A stretch of DNA of 64,000 nucleotides, from positions 496,001 to 560,000 of the forward strand of contig NZ_JMKS01000005.1 in NCBI RefSeq assembly GCF_000685865.1, given 5' to 3'. The position numbers were made by a program, and so were the translations under genes. Under the pieces are notes generated by a model. That model was given only the letters and a program-made list of their open reading frames with translations. It searched no databases and was not told where the DNA came from. The stretch's first letter is position 1, and each line of letters opens with the position of its first letter. This document shows positions 55,336-64,000 of this stretch, piece by piece. The stretch is from Exiguobacterium antarcticum DSM 14480 (GTDB lineage Bacteria > Bacillota > Bacilli > Exiguobacteriales > Exiguobacteriaceae).

Positions 55336-57921
55336 ATGAAGTCATGGCTTAATCGAACGATCGGACGGCAAATCATGTCTGCTTTCTATATGATTATCTT
55401 GACGCTCGTGTTGACCTCCGGTGGCGTTTATTTTTATACGAAAAACCAAGTCCAGGATTCGCGTCAGGAATTATTGAGCTTAAACGACCACCGGACACGA
55501 GCGACGAACCTATATGAATCGTGGCAAAGTCTTCAATACGAAATGCGTGGATTCGTCCTGTTAGGGGATGAGGCGATGCTCGAAGAAATCGAGCGGAAAA
55601 AAGACGCGATTAATCAACAAACAACGTGGTTCGAAAAAAATGCGCGTTTTAAAGAAGAAAAGCAATATGCAACGGATGCACGATCGTTATACAGTGCTTA
55701 CACGCAACGCGTCATGCCTAGCCTGACGAACTATGTCGTGGCTAAAAAAGACGGTGACGTGACAGAGCCGTTTTTGCAGATGGCGACGCTCGGCAAAGTC
55801 ACACAAGCCAAAACGCTTGATCCGGACCGGAAGTTCAACATCCAAACAAAAAGTGCAGCGGATATGAGCTCGAGCATCGTTGATATGGAAACGGTCTTTA
55901 CGGAGTATCGCAACTCGCTGAACCAGCAAGAGTTGGCGGCACAAGAAAAGCTGGGGAAACAAGTAAATGCTTCACAAATTCTTGGATTCATCAATTTAGC
56001 TGTTCTTGTCCTCATCATTGCGTTACTAGTTCGTCCGTTTGTTGCGAGACTGACCCGTCAATTACGTCAGTTGAATCGAGAGAGCAGCCGCTTGGCACAA
56101 GGCGAAGATGCGACGCCGATCGAAGTCTTGAATGCAGAAGATGAGATTGGTGAACTGACGACGACCTTTAATCAAATGGCCGCATCGATTTCCGCTCAAA
56201 GGATGCAACTGGTCTCAAATAACGATGAACTGCAAAGCCAGCAAGAAGAACTCGTCGCACAACAAGAAGAATTGCAGACACAACAGGAAGAACTCGAAGA
56301 AGCACTTGATCTCACGTTACGTAACGAAACCCATCTTCGTTATCGCAACGAATTGACGGAAACCCTTGCTTCCCGTGAAACCTTGACGGCGTATCCAGCT
56401 ATCATTGAGAAACTGATTACGATCACCGATGCGGAACTGGGGGCAATCGTCTTCCTCGAAGAAGACGAGTATACGGATATCGTGTCGTACGGAATGACGG
56501 TTGATCAGGAACGGAAACTCGTGACGTCCTCAATGTCGTTACTCGAGCGGGCACGGATGCATAAGCGGGCGGTTCGGTCGACGAAACAGGTCACAAGTAA
56601 TCATCCGCTTCCGTATCCATACAGCATGTACGAAACCGTTGTACCGGTGATGGATCCGTCAACGAATACGATGATCGCGAGCATCTATCTCGTTCGTTAT
56701 CGTGATCAATTTAATGATGACCAGACCGAAGAAATCTGGTCGTTCTCGCGTCAATTGGCATTATCCTTATTACGGATGCGTGTCTTTGACGAAATCGAAC
56801 GTGAACGTGAGAAAACCTCGAAGCTGTTGCACTCGATCCGTGAAGCCGTCATCTACATCGAAGGCGGAAAAATCTTTGCCAATAAACCGTTGTTGGCGTT
56901 GTTCCACCACCCGGCACATGATCAGTTCAACGACGACGGTTTGATGACGCTTGATGTCAAAATCGAAGAGTTGGCCGTCCAAGTCGACCAACATGAAGCG
57001 TTTTTGGATTATATGGATCGTGTGTGCAGTCATGAGATACCGACTGAAGGATTGTCGTTATCACTCAATAAAGAAGAACGGTTCGTCCAGGTCTATGCGG
57101 AAGGGATTCATTACGGTGGTCGATTCCGCGGAACGATGCTCGTCTTACGTGATGTGACGATAGAGACGGGAATCGATCGGATGAAGTCAGAATTCGTATC
57201 GACGGTCTCCCATGAACTCCGGACACCACTCGCCTCGATCTTTGGCTACACGGAATTGATGCTTGCGAAAGATTTGCCGGAAAATCGACAACAACGCTAC
57301 TTGACGACGATTCATACCGAGACACAACGTCTGACGAGTCTCGTTAATGATTTCCTCGACGTTCAGCGGATGGAATCGAGCCAACAGCAGTATCATTTCA
57401 AGGAGCTTGACCTTGCGAACTTGATTCAGGAAGTGGCAGAATTCCAAGCGGGTTCAGCGACACATCATGAGTTGAGTCTCGAGACGGGGGATGAACCGGT
57501 GCGACGGGTCGAAGCGGATGAAGCGAAGATGCGACAACTGTTTGGAAATCTGATCAACAACGCCATCAAGTATTCACCGGATGGCGGACAAGTTGAGTTA
57601 AGACTTGAAGAATTAGACGATCGGTTACGCGTCACGATTACGGACGAAGGTATCGGCATTCCGCGTCAAGCGTTACCGGAGTTGTTTGGTAAGTTTTACC
57701 GGGTTGATAATTCCGACAGCCGGAAAATCGGCGGGACTGGTCTTGGTTTGGCGATTTGTCAAGAAATCGTCCGGGCACATGAAGGGTTGATTCATGTGGA
57801 ATCGACGGAAGGGAAAGGTTCGGTCTTTACAGTCGAACTGCCATTCGTTCAAGCAGATGTATTGCTTGAAGAAATCATTGAGGCACCAACATTTTCAAAC
57901 AGCCAGCTTCGTAAACGATAA
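55336..57921 (+). CDS. Large sensor histidine kinase
   Basis: An 861-residue membrane kinase. Helix 1 at about residues 13-33, an extracytoplasmic helical sensor (35-212), helix 2 at about 214-235, HAMP (236-290), a Gln/Glu-rich coiled coil of repeated QQEEL heptads (292-325), a GAF-like domain (about 335-490), a PAS-like region (about 500-610), the phosphoacceptor His626 in STVSHELRTPLAS, and an ATPase domain with NLINNAIKYSP, DEGIGIP and GGTGLGLAIC. GAAGGAGG precedes the ATG. No response regulator gene is adjacent, so its partner is elsewhere. The signal is unknown. Confidence 0.9.
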   Translation: MKSWLNRTIGRQIMSAFYMIILTLVLTSGGVYFYTKNQVQDSRQELLSLNDHRTRATNLYESWQSLQYEMRGFVLLGDEAMLEEIERKKDAINQQTTWFEKNARFKEEKQYATDARSLYSAYTQRVMPSLTNYVVAKKDGDVTEPFLQMATLGKVTQAKTLDPDRKFNIQTKSAADMSSSIVDMETVFTEYRNSLNQQELAAQEKLGKQVNASQILGFINLAVLVLIIALLVRPFVARLTRQLRQLNRESSRLAQGEDATPIEVLNAEDEIGELTTTFNQMAASISAQRMQLVSNNDELQSQQEELVAQQEELQTQQEELEEALDLTLRNETHLRYRNELTETLASRETLTAYPAIIEKLITITDAELGAIVFLEEDEYTDIVSYGMTVDQERKLVTSSMSLLERARMHKRAVRSTKQVTSNHPLPYPYSMYETVVPVMDPSTNTMIASIYLVRYRDQFNDDQTEEIWSFSRQLALSLLRMRVFDEIEREREKTSKLLHSIREAVIYIEGGKIFANKPLLALFHHPAHDQFNDDGLMTLDVKIEELAVQVDQHEAFLDYMDRVCSHEIPTEGLSLSLNKEERFVQVYAEGIHYGGRFRGTMLVLRDVTIETGIDRMKSEFVSTVSHELRTPLASIFGYTELMLAKDLPENRQQRYLTTIHTETQRLTSLVNDFLDVQRMESSQQQYHFKELDLANLIQEVAEFQAGSATHHELSLETGDEPVRRVEADEAKMRQLFGNLINNAIKYSPDGGQVELRLEELDDRLRVTITDEGIGIPRQALPELFGKFYRVDNSDSRKIGGTGLGLAICQEIVRAHEGLIHVESTEGKGSVFTVELPFVQADVLLEEIIEAPTFSNSQLRKR

Positions 57922-57953
57922 GTGGCGTTCCAAGTGTTGATGAGTACAGCAAA

Positions 57954-57987
57954 GACAGCAAGTTCTTCGGAACAAGCTGTCTTTTGT
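57954..57987 (+). terminator. Terminator after the sensor kinase
   Basis: AAGACAGC and GTTC pair with GAAC and GCTGTCTT around a TTCG tetraloop, followed by TTTG. Confidence 0.75.
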
Positions 57988-58080
57988 TTTGGGGAACGAA
58001 AGTGGATTGCAACTCAAGCGAAACGGGAAAATGATTTGTAAGAAACTACTCATTCTAATCAGAAAAGGAGTTGTTTTTAG

Positions 58081-58107
58081 ATGAATCCTGTCCGTCCTCC
58101 TTGTTAA
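58081..58107 (+). CDS. 8-codon leader frame before the MFS gene
   Basis: ATG-AAT-CCT-GTC-CGT-CCT-CCT-TGT-TAA, encoding MNPVRPPC, with AAAAGGAG 11 bases upstream, the best ribosome site in the region. It is in frame with the MFS gene that begins at 58111, separated by the TAA and one codon. It is either a regulatory leader peptide coupled to the MFS gene or the original N-terminus broken by a nonsense change. Confidence 0.5.
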   Translation: MNPVRPPC

Positions 58108-58110
58108 GTC

Positions 58111-59253
58111 GTGTTGCGTCGAAATATCCGGATTCTTTACCTGATTCGCTTTGCGACAGCTTGTATTCCGGCCTATGTCATCGAGCGGTTGTTCTGGGAG
58201 CAACGCGGGATGACGATTCAAGATGTCATCTATGCGGAAATCGTCTTCGCGTTGACGCTGGTCGTGTTGGAAATTCCGTTTGGTCTGATGGTCGACCGGT
58301 TTGGTCGTAAGATGGGTATGATCATCGGTACGTTGTTTGAGTGCCTCTCATTTATTGTTCTGCTTCATGCCTTCAGTCTGTCGTCCTTTTTAATCGCGAT
58401 GGTACTTGCGGGAATCGGAACAGCTGCCATCAGCGGGACGGAAGACGCGTTGTTGTACGAGTCGATGCAACAGACCGGAGCAGGTGATCGGTTCGAGCAG
58501 ACGGTCGGGCGAATGAACGCGGTTGGTCTTGGGACGGCAGGCGGGGCCGCTCTGATGGGGGCGTGGCTCGCGCAATCGTTTGATTTGATTACCCATTATT
58601 ATATGTCCTTCTGTTTTTTAGTCTGTGCGGTGTTGGCGAGTTGTCTTTTGTCGGACACACACAGTGCACCGCAGTCGACCGAACGAACGAATGACAGTGG
58701 ATGGTATCGTTTGGTGAAAAATCCGTCGTTTCTCCGCATCGTCTCGTTCACCGTCATGTTTGGTACGACGATCACCTTTTTGGATGAGTTTTGGCAACTG
58801 TATGTCCGGGATCAGGGGATTGCAGTTTCATGGTTTGGTATCATTCTGATCAGCTTAATGATGGCTCAGGGTATCGGTAATCTGTTGCCGAAACCAACAG
58901 GTCCGTGTACGGTTCTTTGTTATCTGTTGCTGCTGTATATGAGTGGAATTCTTCTGCTCGCCGTAATGGACGGCAGCTGGTCGCTGTTGGTGCTAATCGG
59001 TATTTTTTTGATCTATGGGTGGTCGGAACCTGTTTTGACGACGTTGTTGCAAGACTGTTTGCCGGACGAACGTCGGGCGACAGGCAGTTCGACGGTCTCG
59101 TTCGTCGAGAGTCTCGCGACGATGGCGGTGGGACTCGGTTTCGGACACATCAGCCAGGCGATCGGTTTAAACGGGGCGTACTTTTACCTCGGTCTGACCG
59201 GTCTGTTGCTGGGACTCGGAATGATGTTTGTCTTGCGGATAAGGGGAAAATAA
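58111..59253 (+). CDS. MFS transporter
   Basis: A 380-residue protein with about 12 membrane helices. LIRFATACIPAYVIERLFWEQRGM starts helix 1, and motif A is LMVDRFGRKMGM. The GTG at 58111 has no ribosome site of its own; translation probably depends on the 8-codon frame just upstream. The substrate is unknown; drug or metabolite export is most likely. It is followed by repeat copy C. Confidence 0.82.
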   Translation: MLRRNIRILYLIRFATACIPAYVIERLFWEQRGMTIQDVIYAEIVFALTLVVLEIPFGLMVDRFGRKMGMIIGTLFECLSFIVLLHAFSLSSFLIAMVLAGIGTAAISGTEDALLYESMQQTGAGDRFEQTVGRMNAVGLGTAGGAALMGAWLAQSFDLITHYYMSFCFLVCAVLASCLLSDTHSAPQSTERTNDSGWYRLVKNPSFLRIVSFTVMFGTTITFLDEFWQLYVRDQGIAVSWFGIILISLMMAQGIGNLLPKPTGPCTVLCYLLLLYMSGILLLAVMDGSWSLLVLIGIFLIYGWSEPVLTTLLQDCLPDERRATGSSTVSFVESLATMAVGLGFGHISQAIGLNGAYFYLGLTGLLLGLGMMFVLRIRGK

Positions 59254-59325
59254 GCCAATTCGGATTTTAGAAGGCTTACTTTTTCCTGTAGGAGTTGCGT
59301 GAAGAGAGTAATTCTTTTTTTACGA

Positions 59326-59393
59326 GATGAGGGTGGCAGACTTGTAATCTGCCACCCTCATCTGTGTCGAGATTGACTTTTTAGTCAGCCCCG
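59326..59393. repeat. Intergenic repeat, 3' module only (C)
   Basis: A 15-bp hairpin GATGAGGGTGGCAGA (59326-59340) with its complement at 59348-59362, then about 15 bases and TTTTTAGTCAGCCCCGG (59377-59393). The same order (strong hairpin, spacer with TCGAGA, T-run, GTCAGCCCCG) ends copy A. It lies between convergent MFS genes and probably terminates both. Confidence 0.65.
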
Positions 59394-59417
59394 GATTGTA
59401 TTCAAAACATGGATCGA

Positions 59418-60596
59418 TTACGAAACGTGGCGTTCCGCGGATGCGGAGACGGACTGTTGAAGCCGCCGTGCCGCAGGAAGCATTAACAGCGCGATGACAG
59501 CGGCAATCCAGTACACGATTTCGATGTTCAAGCGGTCCGCAAGCAGACCAAACAGTAAACTGCCAAGACAAAAACTGAGGGTGTAGACGGTTTGCTGCAT
59601 GCTGTACACATAAGGTAAGCGGGCGATGGGTGTAGCTTCCTGCAACCGGGTGTTCATGTCAATGGCCCGTAATTGACTGGCTGCGCCTTGTACGATACAG
59701 GCAACGATGGCAAACACGACATGCGGTGCCGAGGCGAAGAGGACCGTCGCACCAATCGATAATACGACGCTGCTCAGCAACAAGGGCGTCCGCTTCGTGC
59801 GACGGAGCATATAGTAACTGCCGCCGATCATGCTGAGCAGGTAAAAGGCATTGAGAATGCCCCACCAGCTGCCGGATAATGCGAGATGCGTATCGATATA
59901 AACAAGAAACAACGCTGAGATCCAGGCGGTGCTCGCAAACGCATCGATGCCAAGTAACGTCGTATTGAGACGGGCAGCCGGATGCGTGCGGGTATATCGA
60001 AAACTGGATTGAAATGTTGGCGATTCGTCCGAATCTTCGACCGGATCAGCCAGTTGACGCACTTGACGATGAAACAACGTTGTCCAAAGGGTCGCTCCGA
60101 TAAACAAGCCGAAGGAAATCATCAAAACAAGATGCGGCGAACCAACACTGACGAAAATGGCTCCAAGCGGCCACATCACGAGTTGGACGACTTGATTGGT
60201 TCCTTGGACCAAACTGTTTGCTTTTTGTAAATCATCGGTGATCCGAGGCAGGAAGGCACTCTCGATGGGACGTGCAAAACCATCGAGGAACGCAATCCAA
60301 ACGACGCACACGAGAAGAGAAGCAAGGGGAAGATCGAGAAAAACGATCAGTCCCAGTGTGACGGTTTTAATAAGTTGGCTAAACAACAGCAAGGATGCAT
60401 GTCGAAAACGTCGTGCAAGAGAAGCAAAGAAAAATCCGCTCATGGTCATGCCTGCTGTCACGGCAATCGGAAACAAGGCAGCTGTACTGGCTTGACCCGT
60501 TTGTTGGTAAAGGGTAGCGATGAGCGCGACGATGTAGAGCGCATCTCCCGCATTCGCTACCCACTGGCTGACCAGTAAAGTTGTAAATCGGTTCAT
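59418..60596 (-). CDS. MFS transporter
   Basis: A 392-residue protein with about 12 membrane helices. The start LLVSQWVANAGDALYIVALIATLY and the DGFARPIESAFLPRITDD loop are typical of the MFS group related to macrolide exporters such as MefA. The substrate cannot be inferred. GGAGG precedes the ATG. Confidence 0.85.
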   Translation of the reverse strand: MNRFTTLLVSQWVANAGDALYIVALIATLYQQTGQASTAALFPIAVTAGMTMSGFFFASLARRFRHASLLLFSQLIKTVTLGLIVFLDLPLASLLVCVVWIAFLDGFARPIESAFLPRITDDLQKANSLVQGTNQVVQLVMWPLGAIFVSVGSPHLVLMISFGLFIGATLWTTLFHRQVRQLADPVEDSDESPTFQSSFRYTRTHPAARLNTTLLGIDAFASTAWISALFLVYIDTHLALSGSWWGILNAFYLLSMIGGSYYMLRRTKRTPLLLSSVVLSIGATVLFASAPHVVFAIVACIVQGAASQLRAIDMNTRLQEATPIARLPYVYSMQQTVYTLSFCLGSLLFGLLADRLNIEIVYWIAAVIALLMLPAARRLQQSVSASAERHVS

Positions 60597-60737
60597 CTAA
60601 AAAACCTCCACATCGTTCGTATTTAGTTGGTGGATGGATCAATAGATGGATTTACATCGGTCGCCCTCATTTCGTATTTTTTGATTGTATAAGGAAGATA
60701 ATGGATTGTCAACGTTATCATTGATGTTATCGGGGTT

Positions 60738-61871
60738 TTAGACCGGTCGTTGTTTTTTCAACGCCCGCATATTGAGCAAAACGAACAAAGTCATGAAACC
60801 AGTCAAAACGATTAAATCAATCCAAATATCCGTGAAACCAGCGCCTCGGATCATGATGTTTTGCAAGGCGTCTGCGGCGTAGGTCAACGGCATCAAACGA
60901 TTGATGACTTCCACCCAAGTCGGAGCATCGGTCAAATCAAAAAGTCCACTGAAAAAAATCTGCGGAACGATGGCGAGCGGGATGAACTGAATCAGTTGAA
61001 ATTCCGTCCGGGAAAAACTCGACAACAGTAAACCGAGTGATAAGGCAACGCTGGCCGTCAAAAGATTTACGAACAAGAGCAGGAAATAGTTTCCTTCCTG
61101 CGTCACGTTCAGAACGTTGACGATAAACAATTGAATGAGGATCGTCTGAATGGTCACGAACAAGAAAAATCCGACGAAATAACCGAAGACGATGCTCGAC
61201 CGTTTAAGGGGAGTCGCAAGCGTTCGTTCAAGTGTTCCGCTGGAGCGTTCCCGCAAAAAGCTGACACCGGCAATGATAAAGACAAACAAGAAGATGAAGA
61301 ATCCCATCAAGGCGGGCGCGATTTGATCAAACAATTCCGCATCCGGACTACCGTACAAAAACTGGATGTCCGGTTTAGCGGTCGGAGGCACGACAGGGGA
61401 CGGAGCGTCGAACGTCTGGTTCGTCAACTCGGTGAGTCGCTGTTGCAACTGCTTGACGGTCTCCGAAAGTTTTGTGTTCGTCGCGGTTGCCTGTTGTCCC
61501 TGAATCGTGATCAACGTCTCTTGAATGACTTGGAGTGCCGCGGCATTTTTCGAGACATCGCCACCTTCTATCAAAATCTCCGGTTGACCATTCTGATAGG
61601 TGATCAAGGCTTCAATCCGTTGATCATTGATCGCGTCCATGCCTTCGGCTTCCGTTTTAAAAGACTGTGTCTCGGTTTTGGAAGCTAATGTGTCTGCAAA
61701 GGCAGACGGTACATCAACCGTTCCGATTGTCACGTCGTCGGAACTCGACCCGAGAATCGTCGACAGTAAAAAGAGGACGAACAACGGAGCAAGGAACATC
61801 ATCGCAATCGTTCGTTTGTCCCGGAAAATTTGGGAGATGAGACGTTCAGCTACCGTCAGAATTTGCATCAT
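60738..61871 (-). CDS. ABC-2 type exporter permease
   Basis: A 377-residue protein: helix 1 (residues 22-42), a large extracytoplasmic loop (about 43-175, coiled in the middle), then five helices with SFLRERSSGTLERTLATPLKRSSIVFGY, the classic ABC-2 coupling segment. It forms an exporter with the ATPase encoded just before it. Its first ATG overlaps the ATPase stop (ATGA); a second ATG follows directly. Confidence 0.88.
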   Translation of the reverse strand: MMQILTVAERLISQIFRDKRTIAMMFLAPLFVLFLLSTILGSSSDDVTIGTVDVPSAFADTLASKTETQSFKTEAEGMDAINDQRIEALITYQNGQPEILIEGGDVSKNAAALQVIQETLITIQGQQATATNTKLSETVKQLQQRLTELTNQTFDAPSPVVPPTAKPDIQFLYGSPDAELFDQIAPALMGFFIFLFVFIIAGVSFLRERSSGTLERTLATPLKRSSIVFGYFVGFFLFVTIQTILIQLFIVNVLNVTQEGNYFLLLFVNLLTASVALSLGLLLSSFSRTEFQLIQFIPLAIVPQIFFSGLFDLTDAPTWVEVINRLMPLTYAADALQNIMIRGAGFTDIWIDLIVLTGFMTLFVLLNMRALKKQRPV

Positions 61872-62569
61872 ACTCGCTCCTTTTGAATGAAAGCTTCATC
61901 GATGGAACCAAAACGTTTAATCAAATCATCGGGGGTACCGGCTTCGATTAGACGACCATGTTGGATCAATAATAACCGATCGCAACGCTCCGCTTCATCC
62001 ATGACATGTGTCGTGACGAGTACCGTTACACCGGACTGGCGCAGTTGTTCAAACTCATGCCAAAATGTTTTCTTAAGCGCGGGATCAATCCCGACCGTCG
62101 GTTCATCGAGCAACAGAAGACTCGGTTCGTGGATCAAGGCGATGGCCAGACTGAGCCGCCGTTTCATTCCACCGGAAAATTGATGGATCGGACGATCGGC
62201 ATCTTTCTTCAAATCGACGAATTCAAGGACGGTTTCGATGCGCGCTCGAAGACGTGCTTTTTTTAAACCGTATAGTTTTCCGAAATACCGCAGATTTCCG
62301 CGCGCCGTTAAGTCTTCGTAAAGCGCATCCGACTGCGCCATGTAGCCGATGTTCTCCGCTTGGGCGAGCGAGGGTTGTTTTGTGCCGAGAACCATGATCG
62401 TTCCGGTCGTTGGTTGTTGCAGACCAATTAACGACTTAATTAAAGTCGTTTTTCCGGAACCACTCGGACCAATTAAACCGACAATTTCACCTTGACCAAT
62501 CGAAAACTGGACATCGCTCAAGACCGTGCGTTTCCCGAACGTTTGGGAGTAATGGGTTACGTCAATCAT
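61868..62569 (-). CDS. ABC transporter ATP-binding protein
   Basis: A 233-residue ATPase: Walker A GPSGSGKTT, Q-loop YMAQSDALYEDLTARGNL, signature FSGGMKRRLSLAIALIH, Walker B LLLLDEPTVGIDP and switch THVMDEA, as in DrrA/CcmA-type exporters. It is partner of the ABC-2 permease downstream. AAGGGATGTG precedes the ATG. Confidence 0.92.
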   Translation of the reverse strand: MIDVTHYSQTFGKRTVLSDVQFSIGQGEIVGLIGPSGSGKTTLIKSLIGLQQPTTGTIMVLGTKQPSLAQAENIGYMAQSDALYEDLTARGNLRYFGKLYGLKKARLRARIETVLEFVDLKKDADRPIHQFSGGMKRRLSLAIALIHEPSLLLLDEPTVGIDPALKKTFWHEFEQLRQSGVTVLVTTHVMDEAERCDRLLLIQHGRLIEAGTPDDLIKRFGSIDEAFIQKERV

Positions 62570-62584
62570 ACGATCACATCCCTT

Positions 62585-63181
62585 CTACTTCTTTATACCC
62601 GCTTCGACACCCGATGATGAATCTTCCGCATGTTTTTTTCCTGAACGTGGACGGTCCCACAGTAAACGCACCGTTACATAAAAATAGACGGCAGAGATGA
62701 TGTAAAACAGACTGCCGATCGTTAAAAAATCAATCAGATAACCGGCAGCGATGATTCCAAGTGCCGACCATAAGGATGTCTTGAAATGATAGCGTCCGAT
62801 TGTCCGGCCAATCGTCGTCAAGGCAAGTTCCTGCCGGGCCAGGATTGTTTTTTCCGTGTTCTTTTGCAACGCACCAAGTATCCCCATGATGATTTGAATC
62901 AGGTAGACGTGGCTGATGGACGTCACAATCGGTACGCACAATAAAACCAGTGCCATGCCAAACGTGTGGGTGACAAGCAACGACCGGTCGCCGAACCAGT
63001 CACTCAGACGACCGATTCCGAGGTAAGCGAACGCTGAAGTCAGCGTGAAGAGACCGTAGGCCAGACCAAACTGAGCATAGGAATCGCCAATTTGCCGGAC
63101 AAGCAATAAATAAAACGGAAAAATGATACTGCTGCTCATTAAAATCATGCTTTGAATACGAACAAAAAGTGAATAGTTCAT
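62585..63181 (-). CDS. Half-size MFS-like membrane protein
   Basis: A 198-residue protein with about six membrane helices, corresponding to the N-terminal half of an MFS transporter; motif A is present as IGRLSDWFGDRSLLV. The C-terminal tail is charged (SGKKHAEDSSSGVEAGIKK) and no second half follows, since the ATPase gene starts 15 bases later. AAGGAG precedes the ATG pair. It is either a dimerising half transporter or a stably truncated one. It lies 10 bases after the oxidoreductase gene. Confidence 0.75.
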   Translation of the reverse strand: MNYSLFVRIQSMILMSSSIIFPFYLLLVRQIGDSYAQFGLAYGLFTLTSAFAYLGIGRLSDWFGDRSLLVTHTFGMALVLLCVPIVTSISHVYLIQIIMGILGALQKNTEKTILARQELALTTIGRTIGRYHFKTSLWSALGIIAAGYLIDFLTIGSLFYIISAVYFYVTVRLLWDRPRSGKKHAEDSSSGVEAGIKK

Positions 63182-63191
63182 CATCGTCTCC

Positions 63192-64000
63192 TTACTTAAA
63201 ATAGTCGAGATAAAATTGATTCATGAAAAGTCCATCGGGATCCTGCTGTTGTTTGGCTTCTTTGAAAGAAGCAGCATTCGGATACGCGTCATGGAACTGC
63301 TTGCGTGTTGCGAACGGATAGTACGGCAGGTAGTAACTGCCCTGATGTGCGAGTGTCGCATCAATCAACTTTTGGACAATCCGTTTCGTTTCGTTGATCG
63401 ATACCGGATCCGTTTCCGTATTGATCAGCCAGACGAGGGCAAACATATCCTGTTTCGCATAGGACAAGGCAGCTGTTTCATCCTGCTCGACATACCGGAT
63501 CGTGATATTCAAGACATTCAGTTCCTCGGCTGTCAAAATCGACCGCAATTGATCGATGTACGAGACAAACGAATCAACCGGCACGAAGTATTCCTGGAGT
63601 AATTCGGTTCGACCCGGACTCGTATATTCCATAAACGCACTGTCGGAACGCATGACATTGTTACGGGATTCGAACGTTCCACTCTGCTTCAGGAAATACG
63701 ATTTCTGAAATGACCAAAGCTGATTTTTTCCGAAGTCGCTGTACCGGGAGATGCCGAGTAATGCTTTCGGCAAAGCGATGATGGTTTCTTGCTTGAGCGG
63801 TTCCTCTTCAATCGGAGTTGTCCGCTCTGTTTTACGATAGTTCGTGACATACATGTCTTTGAAAAATCCGTCCGGCGCGACAGAAATACGTCCGATGTGC
63901 ATACGGACGTCATCGTCACCGAGGACATGTTGCCGGAAATAAGCCGGATAATCCTGATAATTCAAGGCAACAGTTTGCTCGGCGTACCATTCATCGTTTG
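63192..64000 (-). CDS. FAD-dependent oxidoreductase, C-terminal part (cut by window end)
   Basis: The frame is open to the last base of the window, so the N-terminus, with the expected FAD-binding domain, is outside. The visible 269 residues resemble the cap and C-terminal part of FAD-linked oxidases of the vanillyl-alcohol/aldonolactone oxidase type: YYLPYYPFATRKQFHDAYP, FKEAKQQQDPDGLFMNQF. The start-like TTG at 63965 is internal. It is upstream of, and probably cotranscribed with, the half-MFS and ABC exporter genes. Confidence 0.75.
   Translation of the reverse strand, partial: NDEWYAEQTVALNYQDYPAYFRQHVLGDDDVRMHIGRISVAPDGFFKDMYVTNYRKTERTTPIEEEPLKQETIIALPKALLGISRYSDFGKNQLWSFQKSYFLKQSGTFESRNNVMRSDSAFMEYTSPGRTELLQEYFVPVDSFVSYIDQLRSILTAEELNVLNITIRYVEQDETAALSYAKQDMFALVWLINTETDPVSINETKRIVQKLIDATLAHQGSYYLPYYPFATRKQFHDAYPNAASFKEAKQQQDPDGLFMNQFYLDYFK

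Noticed and set aside
61131-61688. Plus-strand frame of 185 codons opposite the ABC-2 permease
   Set aside because: It is the complement of a clearly conserved membrane protein, is rich in Arg and Asp as expected for antisense reading, and has no family resemblance.

Overview
The window looks like the chromosome of a Bacillales bacterium, most probably Exiguobacterium. No species marker such as rRNA is present. The inference rests on protein resemblance, frequent TTG and GTG starts, strong AGGAGG-type ribosome binding sites, and a gene order that tracks the Bacillus subtilis spo0A-yqzF-bkd-bmrU-brxB-artPQR-yqjA-yqjE-rnz-yqjQ stretch with insertions. No tRNA, rRNA, insertion sequence, prophage or CRISPR array was recognised.

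Layout. 1-3.6 kb: tlyA (5' end outside the window), argR, recN and spo0A. 3.7-4.4 kb: a stand-alone, heavily structured RNA gene of about 670 nt with its own promoter and terminator and a 9-bp tandem repeat inside it. I suspect it is an OLE-type RNA. 4.4-14.5 kb: a DUF2627 gene, then the regulator bkdR and the branched-chain 2-oxo acid operon ptb-bcd-buk-lpdV-bkdAA-bkdAB-bkdB, driven by a sigma-54 type -24/-12 promoter with inverted-repeat activator sites. 14.5-21.5 kb: a complete trpEGDCFBA operon behind two tandem tryptophan T-boxes.

21.5-33.6 kb is mostly on the minus strand: a MecA-type penicillin-binding protein, an SH3/M23 cell-wall peptidase, a lipid kinase, an AGCS amino acid symporter, an ABC-F ATPase behind a leader-peptide attenuator, a DUF1002 protein, TPP-riboswitch-controlled tenA, spo0M and a methyltransferase. 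33.6-44.8 kb: bacilliredoxin, an artPQR-type amino acid importer, an HD hydrolase, a ZIP transporter, an SDR reductase behind a FadR-like box, Mn-dependent pyrophosphatase, a glucosaminidase, a YqjA-like membrane protein, an M20 peptidase and RNase Z. Two small genes (35 and 59 codons) lie in gaps here.

44.8-48.6 kb holds the most unusual gene set: an operon behind rnz with an unknown membrane protein, a DUF4430 lipoprotein, a divergent EcfT-like protein, a fused and reciprocally degenerate ABC ATPase, an S-component-like protein and another small membrane protein. It reads as a streamlined ECF-type uptake system. 48.6-64 kb: an SDR, several exporters (two full-length MFS, one DHA2, one DMT), topoisomerase III with an unknown partner, a large orphan sensor kinase, and a minus-strand cluster of an FAD oxidoreductase (cut by the window end), a six-helix half-MFS protein and an ABC-2 exporter. 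Three copies of a modular hairpin-rich intergenic repeat with a GGGGCTGACTCA-type end lie in this part.

All calls come from reading the sequence and translations. No database search was run.
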